Part shown: positions 46,935-61,400 of the stretch, one piece after another
How positions within the stretch are numbered: the stretch's first letter is position 1
How the letters are laid out: every line of letters starts with the position of its first letter
Source of the DNA: Psettodes erumei
Taxonomy: Eukaryota > Chordata > Actinopteri > Pleuronectiformes > Psettodidae
Length of the DNA stretch: 64,000 bases
Assembly (NCBI GenBank): GCA_016785225.1
Contig: JAFBJZ010000291.1
Coordinates: 656,001-720,000 of the forward strand
Direction of reading: 5' to 3'
Notes under the pieces: generated by a model
What the model saw: only the letters and a program-made list of their open reading frames with translations
Told to the model about the DNA's origin: nothing
The model's database searches: none
Program-made: the position numbers and the translations under genes

Positions 46935-49388
46935 ATGTCCCTGCTGTGTGTCAGAGGTAAGGTGTCGCTTCATGGCTGCATTAAAAAAAAAAAAAAAAAG
47001 TTAAAAAAAAACCCCAAACATTTTATAGGTAATATTGTCACAGAAAAATCTGATGGAGCTGCATGAAAAAAACCTGTGAAGTTAATCCTGCAGAGATTTT
47101 AGATTTTTGTGTAAAAAAAATCCCAGGCACTTCCTTTTTTACTAGGTCAGTATCGTTTTAACCAGAGTGGGCAGAAAATCTGAAGGTAAATATTGTGTTA
47201 ATATTTGAGTATGTTGATGATCATTAATTCCAATACTTAATATGTACTGATACTGCGATGAGGATAGTTGATTAGTGCAGGTATACAGAATAAAATGATC
47301 AGACTGTAGAAGTTATACCAAGCACTGAAACAAAGCCCTTTTACCTGTGTGTGTGTGTGTGTGTGTGTGTGGACAATGACACTGTTGAAAGTGTATAGTT
47401 TTATTTTATTGCACTCAGAAGTGTTAGATCAATACATTTTCTTCACACGGGTCTTTTTCTTTGTGATTCACTGAGCTTTGAGAACAAATCCATAATCAAC
47501 CCAGTTAAGATCCAAAAGAACCACAACCTGGAGCTGGAGCGAGACCAATATCTATCCATTTAGATGAATTTATTTATATCTGCTGATGAATCATATTTTT
47601 GAATGTGTTGACTGATAAGTAAGGAGAAGCTGAAGTGCAGAACATAATTCCCAGACGGCAGTTTTTCAGCTGTAAAATGTCGTAATCTGTCGCCTTGGTG
47701 ACAACACACCACACTGAAGGGATCTGTGTAAAAAGTGAATGAATGTACATATTTGAATTGAACAGTGTTTTGCTGACTGCAATAATCCCCCCTATCCATG
47801 AACATTATGACTTATAATTGTTAGCTTGTGGCTATTTCAACTTTTGTGGTTGACGTCCGGTGCGTTGGATGTCAGGTGGAAAGTTCTGGTTTCTCTGGAT
47901 CTTCTTCATCCATTAGATTAACAAAACAAAAAAAAATAAATCTTTTGTCTACTGGCTTCCTGTTTCCTCAGATATAAATACCAACCTGTGAAAATAAAGC
48001 ACGTCGGCGCCTGCTGCCGTGGTGCCCCTGAGCAAGTCGCTCGACGTGTTGTCGCCGGACTTAAAGAATTAGAAAGAAGCTGTAGCTTTGGAAAAAAAAA
48101 GAGAGCGTGTGTGTGCATTCAGACAGATAAAGTTAATTAAAAGTAAGTAAATCCTGCTCTGCCGGCAGTTTATTTCACATTTTTGGCTCCTCTCCAGACC
48201 ACAAATTGCTCTTCGTTCACAAACAGGCTGATTGATTTTCACACCATCAAACTGTTGTCTGCCCGTCTCTGACTCTCTCACTCCCCAGGCATATTGTTTG
48301 TCACTGATCATTTCTGACCATTTCTCATTTTGAGTGTGAGGGCTGCCTGAGGCTGGAAAGAGGCCGCCCCCACCCAACTCCCACTATTACTGAATGATGA
48401 GATGGCGGGTGAGGTCGGAGGTGCGGAGGGGTGGAGGGATGTGATGGGGGGGGGCACGTGGATTGATGGAGAAGGTGTGGCTGGTGTTCACCTGTGACAG
48501 AAAGAACCTCCTGCACACACCTGAGTGTTTCAGAGCAGCGTTCACGAAGCTGGATGCTGCAACCTGAGGTCTGACATGTTGTCACGTTTGTCCTGATAGT
48601 GATGACGATGATGATGATGATGAAGGCGGCTGTTTGCATGAATGTTGTTTGCACACCAAAGAAGGAAGAAAAGATAATTTTGTGTTCCTCCATCCTCCTG
48701 ACGACAAAACAACAGACGCCGTCCCGCTCTCCCTGATTAAAGGAGCAGCAGACTTTTCCGCGTCATTGAGGGAAATGCAGAAAAACCAGAAGAGCAACAT
48801 CCTCATTTTTCTCTGAGAGCCGCGATACTTTTTTTCACAAGCCATTTTCCTCGCTCCCTCGTTGTGTCGAGGGCCCTCGGCGCCCGCACGGCGGCCGGCG
48901 CTCCTGCGGATGAAAAGCCGAAAGGAACGGGAGGGCCGCCGTCTCTCCGACAGCTCGAGTCGGTACCCACACTCGGCTATTTCTGGATGGTAATTAGCGG
49001 TGGAATAAATGCATATGGTGACGATATTACACCGCAGGCAGAGTGCAGACTGAGGCTGCTGCCGAGACATTAAAGGAAATCACGGCGCAGCGATGACAGA
49101 TAAATACCTGGCCGTGTCTTCCTCTGTCATTTGTGCAGGTCAGCGCAAAAAAGTGGAGTGGTTTTTATTATTTTTTAAGTAATGCGGGAGAAAAGCACAT
49201 TAAAATAATGTCTGAAAGCATTTTTTTTTTTTTTTAGGCCAGCAGGTGCTACAGGTGAAGACAGTAGGTGAGGACAGACTGACTGTGCTGGAATGACATG
49301 GGACAGTAAAGCTTCAACAGCCCCGTCTGTGGGGGGGTTAGAGAGAGAGAGAGGGAATAATCCCCTGGCCATCTGCTGCTGTTGCTCC

Positions 49389-49446
<58 letters not shown>

Positions 49447-52400
49447 GTGTGTTTTGCACTGTGGCTCACGTGGGACAGGGACTTCATTTCCTCCTTCTCA
49501 TTCCCTGCCTTTCACGATAAGGCTACTTCCTGGTATCAGCCCTGCCTCTCTTCACACTTCACGCTCTTCGCTGCTGGTCACTTGTCTCCGTTCAGACTTT
49601 TTTTTTTTTTTTTTTTTTTACAATTCTGGACAAACCAAAAGAGAAATCCAGACCACTGATTAAAGTTTGCGTTTTTTTTAGTGGGTCAACGAATGGCAGC
49701 TGTCAGTCAGTCGGTTGGTTGGTTCAGCTTTCTGGTTCAGACTAATACTGGATGGAAAATGAACAAAAAAAACACAAAACCAAACACTGATTAATCAGGA
49801 AAATCAATCTGCAGGTTAATGAATATTGGAAATAATCGTTTGTGCATCGTGTGTTTGTAGCGTCATTTCAGTTCATTCAGTCACTTCAGAGTTAAGTTGA
49901 GATAAGGACATGGATGATATCTGTATGTGTGTTAATGTCATCATCTATGAAGCCCCCCCCCGACTTCCCGAGGCGTCTCTAATTGGCTCATTATCGCGGT
50001 GAAGCCAGGACGCAGCAGGAAGCAGATCCACGTTAGTGTGTGATTATGCGGGACGACACTCTACTGTAAATACACACAGAGCGAGAGACACAAAAAAAAC
50101 CCACTTAATCCAGACACAAAAACCATGTCCACGGGAAACTCATTAACTGCAGCCATGTTACCTCACCTGAACAACACATCTGTTGGCTCCGTTATCAAAG
50201 GATTTGATTGGCTGTTTATGAGCCAGTGAAAGTATGGGAGTGTCTATCATCAGAGCATAAGGCCGACTTGTTGTTTACATGTAGCTACTATGATAAGCTA
50301 AATTATTTTACTTTTTTTTGATGGTGTGTTTGCATTAGTGCACAGTAAAGCTCTGGCCAGCGGGGGCAGCAGGTGTAAAACTGCTCAGACACACCTGAGC
50401 GGGTCGTCACAAAGATCCGTAACAGTCGTATTTATTAGGTCGGGGTCTGCGGGGGCCGTCATTTAATGGAAGTGGAGATGGTGTTAGGGACACGGCCACC
50501 GGGTTTCCAACCTCCGCACACTCACGCACCACCACCTCCGCCAGGAGCGGAGGCACCGGGGGCTAAAAATAGATCCGCCGTCTGGCCTCTTGTAATGACA
50601 CTGCCCTGCGCCCGCCTGCCTGCTGAGCGTGTCGGGTCCGCCGCCGCTGCCGAGCAGCTTCTTTTAGGCGTCACTGGACCTGACATGAATGGGTGAAGAA
50701 CCTGGAATTAACGCGGCGCTTGATAAGTAATATTGTACTTATTAATACCTACTGACCGCCGCACACAACCCTTGCTGCTGAATTTTTCTTCAGTATGAAA
50801 GTAAGATGGAAAACGTGGTCTTGACTGGTCACACTGGGGCCGCAGCGTCAGCCTGTGCACGTTAGCTCCCGTTGCAAACTGTGCAAACTTTGGCATTAAA
50901 CAAATAAACATCCGTCCAAACAATTCAGGGAAGAAAGCTGCTTGAGTCACTGAAATATTCAGACTCAGCCGCCGTCTCTCTCGGCGTGTCGTCCCTCGGC
51001 TCGGGCCGCCGGACGCTTCCACCGGACCAGAGGCGTCTTTGAATCACCTCTGAGTGGTTTCGCTCTCTCACCCCTGAGCTTCAAAGCTGCACTTTTCTCA
51101 TGTCACTTCAAAGAGGACCAGACCAGAGGAGCCATTAAGTGTTCGCAGTCAGGGCCCGGATCTAATGAAGAGAAGAATGTCATTGGTCTGTGCTGGAAAT
51201 GACATATAATCATTCTGGCTTTGTAACACTGTCAACTGTCATTACTTCTTCAAAGTCGGGCACAGATTAGGGTTTGTATTGATGGCTCTTAGCTTTGTGT
51301 AGCATCGTGACGTGGGTGTCTGACACTCACATTCGCTGCTGATGTTATCTTTAGATTTGAAGTGTGGCATGTGCTTAATATGTAATATTCTTTATTTTTT
51401 TCTTGCGGAGCACGTCTATATGTATGTACAGTATTTGCTCTGCAAGGCTCCACATGCACTGGATTAAATAATCTGACTCGACTGTGCGACTGTCTTTTTA
51501 AATGATGAACCTCAAACCAAAGTTCAAATCAAAAACATGTTTTAACTGAAGAAAACAAAAGGATTCTGCTTCCTTTTCATGTGTGAGCGTGGCCGACAGC
51601 GTACGTGCTTATGGTTCTTATTTTTCTTTGTAAAAAAGAATATTAATGGTTGGCCATCTGCTGTATAAGCAGACATTACACATATGACATAACAATTCTC
51701 AGCTCTTCACCAACAGGTTTAATCTGATCCGTGACTCATCATGTGATCGTCAGTCTGTTGTTCGCCCCAGATATTTGCCTCCGTAGCTTCAGCTTTTATG
51801 ACCTGCTTCAAAAAGCCTCCGACGCTCCGTATGGTTTTAAAGAAAAGTTCGCCCGCACTTTCCCACGCGGCCGACTCTCTTTGTTATTTCGTCCACAGCA
51901 CAATGCAGCAGGGGCCGGTAGGTTTCAGCCCTGCTTAAGGCATTAACTCAGCTGGGATTATCCCAGCGGCCCAAACTCTGGCTCACCAGCGGCACGCAGC
52001 CTCTCATACAATCACTGCGCTGACGGACACGTGTTTGATCCCTGGGCTCGACCTCCCCGTGGCCCAGAGGGACACTGACCTCTGCTCGCGCTGAAATGTG
52101 ACACTGACCCGTTCTCCTTTCTCCAACTGACAGACGGCGACTCGAACGTGGCACAGCTGTACGTTCCCCCGCTGCAATGCGCCGCTATTTGTTTTGATAC
52201 TGGTTTTATTAGAGTGTCGTTTGACATCTGACTCAGGTGCATGGATCGCCGGCTCCTTTGTGTTTATTTTTAATGGTTTTGTTTGTTAATTCATTCACAG
52301 TTCACGCTGCATTACTAATGTTTCTAATGTAAAATAGACAGACGCTGCTGGCATTTGACCTTACAAAGTTAAAGAAATTCACAGGAGAACAAAACAAAAC

Positions 52401-55400
52401 AAAAAAATGCAGCATCAACATTTGGGTTCTTTCGGCTTTTAACTTTGCTAGTGGATAATGTGCGACGAGCGTGACCGACCGACTCCGTGTGCTGCGGTAT
52501 ATCAGGGTCGAGGTGCGAGACCTGACAGCTGGCGTCTCTCGGCCATGAAATGACAGTCTCGCGCAAGAAAACCGCGAAAAGTGATGCCCTGAGAGTCGTT
52601 CTTCATCAGGAGCTGTGATCCCGAGAAGCGACGATTGTTTCGGGAATCATCCGCAGTCATTCATGGTGTCTGCTGTGATTTGGAGTCCAGCTCCATGAAC
52701 AGTAAGCCAGAGAGCTGAGAGCAGCGCTTCGAGTTCAGCGTTAGTTCTGATTGATGTGACTTAACGTTGCTGGCTGTCACAAGCCACCCATTCTCTTCTT
52801 TATTTGCAGAGAATAAAATTAGATTTGGATGGAAGGTTTGGATTTAGGAGCAGCAACCTTTTTTATTTACTACTTGGCAAAGCCATAGATCATAAAGGAT
52901 TGTCATAAAAATCTCAGGTTTATGCTGCTGTGATTCAAAAAAAACAAAACCCCTCTCAGGAGGCTCGGCACAAATAAAAGCTCGACAGCACGTCCCCACC
53001 AGCTTCAGCGGGGCTGCTCACATTCTGACCCTGGTCTCTGCTTAACCAAAAACAATTAATTGCCACCCTGGGATCAAGATGTAAATGTAGACCCTTAACA
53101 AACAGTAGGAGCCTCGCACACATCAGTGTCCTTACACAGCTTCTCCTGGAGAAAGTCTTATTGTGTGTTTGTGTCCACTAAGCAGAGGGAAAGCTAAATG
53201 GACACACACTTTTTTAAAGGTTTTTGCCCCATGCACTGCTGGGAAGCATTAGGCAACCTGGCTTTATTCTGAATAATTTGCAAATCTTATGAAATGTACT
53301 GGACCACCAACCGTCCAATCCATTAGATGAAGTGGATGAAGTTAATTTGTGGCACTTAATGAAATAATTAACTTTGAAAACGCAACAGCCTCTTTCCAGA
53401 AATAACATTGTGGTCAATCTGCAGCGTCTCTTGTGTTCAGAGTTTTCATTCTTGCAGGAGCCAGTGAAACCAGAACGTTCAGGTTCTGTTTGAAGAAAAC
53501 CTCATTTAAATTCACACTGACATTTTGTACCAACAAAAACTGACTAAAAAGATCCACTGTAGGTGCAGAACCTAACTCAACCCATTTGTGCTGTATTGGC
53601 TGTTACATATGTCTAAATAAGGATGATGACTAAAAAACAAATACTGTTGTTTGTGTAGCATGTGTTCCAGCAGCCACTGTCTCCTCTCCTCCCTCACAGT
53701 GTCACGCTGTCAGTGCTGCTCACACAGGTACTGGTCAGAACCCGGCCGGCACCGGACCAACGAGGCCACTTGGCTTCCAGTTTGAGCCAAACTGGCACGA
53801 GTGACACACAGGGCGAGCCAGGCTGACAGCCTTTAAGACGGATGACCTGTTAACGATCTCTGTGTGTGTCTGTGTCTCTTATCTCATCTCACACTTTTGG
53901 GCTGTGATTGAATGGACATATTGATCCCCCAGGGTGAGACTATACATTTAAACTTGATTTGAGCAACTAAATTATCTTAAAAGGGAATAAGCGTTTGTAC
54001 TGCTGCATGGTAAAATGACTATAACACGTTTCCTGGTGGGGGTTAATTGCATTGTAGATCAATGTGAGCGACTCTTTAGCCTGAAGCCCAGTACACATCA
54101 GCATTTTAAGGCACTCTGACATTTCAGGACATTCTGTGCTGCAGATCTCGCTGCTATTGTTAGTAGTGTTTCTTAAAGACTTGTTCATTTTTACATAAAA
54201 CACTCTTTATTATTGTGGAATTGTTTTGTCCAAGGGCAGTTTCTGAGATGCAGTACCACTATCGCAATGCATATATGTTTCACATTATTTTCTGTTGTGC
54301 AAAGGCTAAAGGCAAGTTAGCCTTTGCACAAACTACTGAAGTTTTTTTTTTTTTTTACACAAAAGACAAAAACACACAACACTCCTGGTATTGTAGGAGA
54401 AGTGGTAAGCTATAAGATCAGATACATTCATTGATGAAGCAACAAAAATAGGGAGGAAAATTTTAGTATTAGGAATAATAATTTATAATAAAGCCTTTAA
54501 TTGATATTAAAACTTTTTTATTATCAATAAAACCAGCAAATTCCCATATTTGAGAAGCTTGTAGCACAAAATGTTTGAAAATTTGACGGAAAAAATAACA
54601 GGATGAGCTCTTTCTTTCAGGAATAGTTTCAGTGTAACACAGCAATCAGTGTCGTCGGTTCCACTTGGGTCTGCTGGGTCGTGACGTCACTTAAGGGGGC
54701 AGAAAGAAACAAGTACAAGTTGCTAAATGTCTGTGACAAAGGAGTAAAAAAAAAACGTTTAGCAGACATGTCGTATGTCTGTCCACTTCCTGAATGTAAG
54801 TCTAAATGTTCGCGTTTAACAAAGAAACATCCGGTTTTAAGTTGCACCTAGCCTAGCCGCTAACTTTAGTGTGGTGTACAGTTAGCATAGCTAACTTCTA
54901 GAAAATGTCTGCTGGGGGGTTTTATACAAAACAGGTGACGAGACCGGGGTCTTTGTATATGTACAATATAAAAATATTAAACTGAAAGTAGCAGCGTTTC
55001 CAGTACGTGATATAGACTGTGGCGATATACCAGTATGGTTTGACTGTGGCCGGTGAACATGGCCGGTCCGACTGTGACGGACGCGTCAGCGTGCGTGCGT
55101 GCGTGCGGCAACACGTACGTTATTCACTAACGTAACTGCCTGTCGGCCATCTTGTACTCGGTGGTCGACGGTTATCAATGGTTAGCTTGATGCTAACGCC
55201 ACTGTCTGGCGGCCATTGTGTTAACAGTTCGCCCCGCAAAGTTCTGGAAACTTCTGCTCAGGGTTTACTCACTGTGATGAGAGTGGATTCAACCACAGTC
55301 GTCACAAAGGTACAGTAGTTAAATATGAAGCTAAAAGTGGTAAAACATAAAAAGCTAACATTAATTTAGAGCTCACGCTGCTCGGGGGGGTAATTCATGT

Positions 55401-58400
55401 TATTCAGTGTTGCTGCTGAAAAAAATGGTTGTTTTTATGTTGTGTTGTAAGAGGTGAGGGGATTTAATTTGACCATAATGTCAGGGATAAAGTTGGCATG
55501 TAAAGAAACAATTCTGGTTAACTTTCTGTCAGGAGAAATGTGTCCGTACACGGACAGGTTAAACTTTAACAGTTTCTCCATCTCTGATGTTTCACATCCA
55601 ACAAAAAAGTTTACCAAGATGACATTTTAAGACAATTTATTTTGAATATTTAATGAATATTTTTTTGCAGATGTGCACGACATCATCATTCAGCAAAAAG
55701 TCTCCAGTGTTGACCTTATTAATGCACACTACAAATGTTCATATTCTCCTCCATCGGTCCAGTTGTTTTGCCCCCAGCACAAATACAGTGGCAGATATTT
55801 CAAGCTGTTTTCAGGTTTACATGAATCACCAGCTTCCTTTTATGTCACATTTACTGCATTGATAAAACCATGTCTCCTGCAGTTGCCATAAACAGTCGAG
55901 TTTCCTGGTTTCTCACCTCACGTCCTGTTTTAATTTAGTATGTAAGCAAAATCCTCTGTGTTCATCTTATAGGAGAACATTTCTTCTTTATCAAATTTAA
56001 AGACATCAACACCTGCATAAAGAAGAAGTTATGAAATGACAGGAGAGGTAGAAAAAAATGAGTGTACCGTGAGTATAGATGTGTTTCTTATGTCGTGTTT
56101 TCTGTTTTTGTCTTTCAGTGAAGAAAGCCAAACTCCACGGGCCTCCAGGTAAGAGCTCAGCTGTGTGATCCTGTCACTTTTATATGAACGTGGACGTTCA
56201 GCTTGTTGAGAGAACAGTGTCCCATCAAAGGTTTGCATAACTGATCATGGGTTTGTTGCCGTTCTCTTTAACCTTACTTTCTAAATACATTTGATTTGTG
56301 AATTTTGCCGAGCTGCTTACGCACAGTGTCTTGAAGTCTCCCAGTTGAGCTGTGCGTCTCTGTCGGTGTATCTGCGCTGCCCAGATGTTGGTGTTTGTGT
56401 CGCTGTGTGCAGGCTTTCTTTCATCATGCACTTGAAGAAGAAGAAGAAGAAGAAAAAAAACTTAATTGCTTTTCAGCAACGAAGCATCAATAACTCAGCA
56501 GCAAGTCAAAAGTAGGACTCCGTCTCGCCATCCACCTTTCTTTGTCTGCCGTTGTTTTTTTCTTTTTTTTTTTTACTTCTTTACTGGAGGCACCCGCTCG
56601 TCTTTCCATCCCCTCCCCAGGCGGCGGTGAGGGGGTGAACAACAGCGACAAGTGGGAGACTGAGAAATCAAGCCAGAGGAGGAGAGAAGAAAATCAATAG
56701 ATCATCACAGACAAAGGGCCACCTGCTAGCCTGAAATGACAGCGTGTCACTCCGGCACGAAGGGGAAGATGGAGACAAATCCCTCAATGTCTTTAGGAGA
56801 CAGAGACAGACTCCAGATGCAGGAGGCGATTCGTCATCGGCCGCCTCTGGCCTCTGATCGCAGAGCAGATTCTCAGAGCGGAAGCAGGATATTTGATTGG
56901 CCCTCCCCGGGTCCATAAAACGGGACATGAATGATGGCGTTGCCGCTGTGTAGCCGAAGCTACTGTAACAGCGACCTTAAATTAATTTAGATCCTGTACT
57001 TCTCCTGAATTACTGCTACTAGTAATGCCCCATTTTGAATGTTATAGAGTTACGCTAATTTGTAATTACTGAACCAATAGAGCAGTTGACTGTAAAAGGG
57101 AATCTCCAGTGGTTTTCAAACCCAGCAGACCTTCCTAGTGTCTCTCCCTCTGGAGGAGTAATCCTACTTACAGTAGTATTAGAGATTACTAGTACTTATC
57201 AAAGCCAGATACAGGCTACTTGCTGGTCACGGTTGGTGCGTGTAAACATCATATTCTGTGCGTGTCGCTGCTGGTTGTTCACCTGTAGTTACCGGAGCGT
57301 AGCGTTACATCATCGTATCCGGCCGCATTGACAATTTGATGAAGCCGCTCAGGTCGTTGGCGTCTTTTTGAACGGAGAAGCTGAACCGAGCAGAGCGGAG
57401 TGAGCTGGACCTGACGGCAGCCGGGAAAAAAACTCAATGTGAAAACATGGTATCGTGTCCAGGGTCCATGTGAAAGGGCTCAACAGACGGACGAGTTCAT
57501 TCAGCAGAAATAACATGAATCTTTTACATTGTTCAGGTTGCAACACGTCACTTCTCTGTTCGGTATGATGAATGAGCTTCATGACCCAGTTTTTACTTCA
57601 GTGCTGAGATGCATCGACTGACAGACGCACAAAGAAAGGAATGGAAGCGTCCGCCCCCCCCCCATCTCAATTTGACCTAAAACAATCAGCACCTACTTCT
57701 CCTCGGGGCCGGGACACCCGGCCGCGTTAGGTGATGGATGGCGTTCGGTCACGTGACGCGATTTGCTCGTCTCAGGTCGGAACCACCTGGTGTAGTTTGT
57801 CCCACTCATTCGCTGCCTGGTGGACGACCCCTGAGAGACGTGCGATGGTTTGAGATTTAAGGCAGGAAACGCTGGAACGTTGGAAACGCTCCCTGCTTGT
57901 TGACCGTCGCGACATGATGGTTTCTCCAGAGTTGTTTTGGATTATTTCTTTTTAGATCCTCACCACACACGCTCCTTAACCCGGAGCGCGGTGACACCAC
58001 CGTGTCATTTGAAGTCTATTGTAGAATATTACACAATAACGTCATGTAATCCACCTGCAGTTATTAAGGGTAGCAGGCCACTTAGGGTGTTGGTGTGTAA
58101 CGCCGGTGGCTCAGCGCTCACAGCTGCTGCAGAATTTGGCTAAAACGAGAACCTGCCTCTGGGCCTTCGGGTCATGACACCTACTTACTGTACTTGCAAC
58201 TCTGTGGGTGGATTAGAGGTTGGAGAAGTTGTCGTTTGATCAGCGGGGGGGCTAGAAAAACAATCTGGGCGGGAAATGTGCATTCGAACCTCAAAGGTCC
58301 CGTTGCACGAGGCAGTCGATATGTTTTGAGCAGCTGGTGACCAGTTGTAAAATGGTAAAGTAAACTTGTGTGGCTGTAATAGCTTCTTTGGCCTCCTCTT

Positions 58401-61400
58401 TAGTTTTTCGTGCAGAACCTGGAAACAAAACGGGCCCGTGTCTTGGCTGTGTGTGACCAGGGAGTCGTGCGAAGTCGTCGGCGGCCGCGGTCGTCTCGCT
58501 GTGACGGTCCGCCGCCTAATGAACACAGAGGAGTCCCTGACAGTAATGAGGCGGCGGCGTAATGAGCACGGCCCCCCGTCTGTGCACGGCCTGAGCCGTC
58601 TGATTCAGAAACTAAGCAGCAATCGCACAAGACATTTTTACTGTACTAGCTAAACAAACTGCAGGATTCTTCCCCTGTGAGGAATTGTGTGGGAAAATGA
58701 GAATGTTCTGTCGGCCGAGCTGAAGTTAGAAGGAAAAAAAAAAGATTGTGTTGTGGTGCAACTCACTGATGGTCCAAATGGCTAAATGAAACAGACTATT
58801 TCAGTGCTTAAAATAGTTTAATTCTCTTTCTTTTCTTTTCAAATTGTTCCTTAACAATTTTCACAGCTAGTTTCCGCCCTGCAACTTCCAGAAAAACACG
58901 TCCGGTCGAGTGGCGTCGCTTCGCTCCTCTTCCTCACATTTTATGTTTTGTGGATTTGCTGTGGTGGGAATTAGCTGCTTCGCCCTCTCTCCTGTAACTT
59001 CGAATCCCAGTATACAGTAGATATTACTGTATAACGGCTTTTAACGTGTGTTACAGCTGCAAGACAAGACAGAAAGACCTTAACACAAGTCACGCTTACG
59101 AGGTGGATAGTGGTTTTTGTTAAATGCAGTTTTTTTTCTTAGCTCTAGTTTTGTCTCTACAAGCTCTCGAGGAGAAAAAACATCAGCACCCTTCAACCAC
59201 AAAAAGCCCCCCCCCCTCACACACACACACACACACAGACACTCCAGCCTCCCCCTCCCTCGACACCCATAATAGAGTGTTCATTACCACGGGCAGCCAA
59301 GTAAATGTCATCTCGCCCGAGCCGCGCGGCGCACGTCCATGTGCGACGGAATATTACTTTATTTATTTTCACAAGTTGTCACCACTTAATTATAAATGAC
59401 GCCGACTGCTCCCCCACGAGGGTCCCGCTGCATGCTGGGAAATGTCCGCTCCACCACAGCCAGTTACCGCTGCTCACTGTGGGTCGGTTTGCGAGTGTGT
59501 GTGTGTGTGTGTGTGTGCGTGCATGCAACTAAGCGTTTACGGAGGGGCTGCTGAAATATGACGACAAGCCTGGCGGTGTCAGAGAGAATCGATTGATCGC
59601 CTCCTCGTTTTTGCTCATTTTCCTGTCGTTTGGTTTCGCTTTCTTCCCGCGCCTAATTCTTTCCTCGCCGCCGTTTGTGCGAGCAGTAAATGGGGCTGTC
59701 TGCACCCTGTCAGTCCCCTCGTCCCCTTAATCACAGACCTGGCAACCCCCTTAAGTGAATGATGGATTATTCCGGATTAACCCTTTCACCCTGCCCCCCC
59801 AGTGCTGCGCTCTGCTCGGGTGGGGGAGGACATTTACACCTGGCATTTCACATGTCTCGTGACAGGATCAGCTTCAGGTGTGTTTTATAAATCTTGGTGT
59901 CACACTGAGATACATAATGTACGAGTCTCCATTATGAAGGGTCACATCCACGGTCAGGTGGATCGTATAACTTTATGCTGAGATAAGCTTTATATTTATC
60001 GTACAGATCCACGAGTGGCGAGTGAAAACCTTTGTCAGAGACATCACGATGTGTCTGGAGCGACGAGCTGGGAGCCTCCATCTGTGACGGTTTGTTTGTC
60101 GGGTTTTCAGTCCGTCTCCGAGGCGTCGCCGGGTCGGGAGGCTGATGCGCTGAGCGGCTCCCACATGTGGGTCGAGCGCTAAGTCGACCCCGTCCCTGGA
60201 TAAGAAATGTTTCATTAGCTCGGCGCCGCCCGGCTCTTCTTTGCTCAAGCAGGACCATGTAATCAACAAAGAGCTCCGGGGGGGGATTTGGAGAAGGAGA
60301 GTGGATACGCACAAGAAAACACATCTGTGTGCACGGGTTTAACGTTTAACGCAAGCTAGAGTTCCACTATATGCTAATCTTACTACTACATTAACCTTTA
60401 TTCTTACCGGGGGAATTTAATTGAGTGCAGAGGGTTCAGTGCACTGACGATGCTGGATGTCATTCACACGGCCCGGTGTGAGGTTCAGACAACAGGACGT
60501 CCACGTCTCAGCCTGGTGCTCACAACACGACTTTAAATTCAGCAGAAGTTTTAAATTCCCTCATTACAAAAACAAAAACTAAGTGAATACTTAGTCACAT
60601 GATCCAACAACGTCAGTCATTGTTGATGTGAGGAGGAGGAGGATGAAGGATGAAGGAGTCTCACCCAGCAGACATAGTAAGATGTTTCCAACAACATTCA
60701 GCAGTTTCCATATTTAGCATGTCTTATAAAAACCTCTTACTGTAATCGTCAGGTTTTAAATACCATCTGTAGAAGAACAGCTCGGGGCCACGGCCGTGCG
60801 TTTAATGAATTTAAGGAGGAAACCGGTTCCTATTTTGGGTTGACGTGAAAAACATTTCAGCAAATGTAAATGAAGGTTGAGCTTTGAATCTGTTGTTTTG
60901 TTTCACCACCTCCCGAAATTTCTTGCGGACTGCACTTTGCTGATAAAGTGCAGGGTGGAAATGCATTTGTAAGGAGAATCATTAAGACTTCATTAAGAGC
61001 CGGGGAGCGGCGTAATGAATGCAGGTATTTTACTAATGCATTCATTTATGCGGCTGAGCGCTCGCGTCCCTCACCTCGTCCTCGCCCCCCAAAAATCCAC
61101 TGACGCCGCCCCGGGCTCCACTGGCCCCTCTTCAGAAGAAAGTGGCTGTGAGATTGGGACCGCGGCGACGCACGAGGACACACAAACACACACACACACA
61201 CACACACACACGTGGATGCTGCAGGCGCCCTGTCGCAGCGTTTGGCTCGCTGTTGGTGTGAACAGTGAGCTACTCCAGGCAGGTAATCAAGCAGGGATTA
61301 GATGCTCGACGGCTCGGCCTCCTCGGTTTGTGCCGACACACACACACACACACACAGACACACACACACCTGTTTTTGCCTCTTAGAAGGACGCTGCAGT

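Larger units (their letters stand above)
46957..56118 (+). other. Intron 1 of unc13 (9.2 kb)
   Basis: No coding exon of a second gene is convincing. It holds GT microsatellites near 47346-47371 and 49391-49445, T runs near 49219 and 49599, and a GC-rich patch at 48850-48970. Ungapped homeobox-like AT-rich segments (for example about 48985-49060 and 53260-53420) could be conserved non-coding elements. A promoter-like patch is at 55050-55260. Confidence 0.55.

Noticed and set aside
48582..49070. 162-codon minus-strand frame in unc13 intron 1
   Set aside because: No domain, no splice context and mixed low-complexity ends; judged chance.
54768..54851. Short frame MSYVCPLPECKSKC, with a possible donor after GAAT
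   Set aside because: Resembles a zinc-finger or THAP-like start, but no convincing second exon was found; the frame at 55653-55890 shows no family. Possibly an old transposon fragment.
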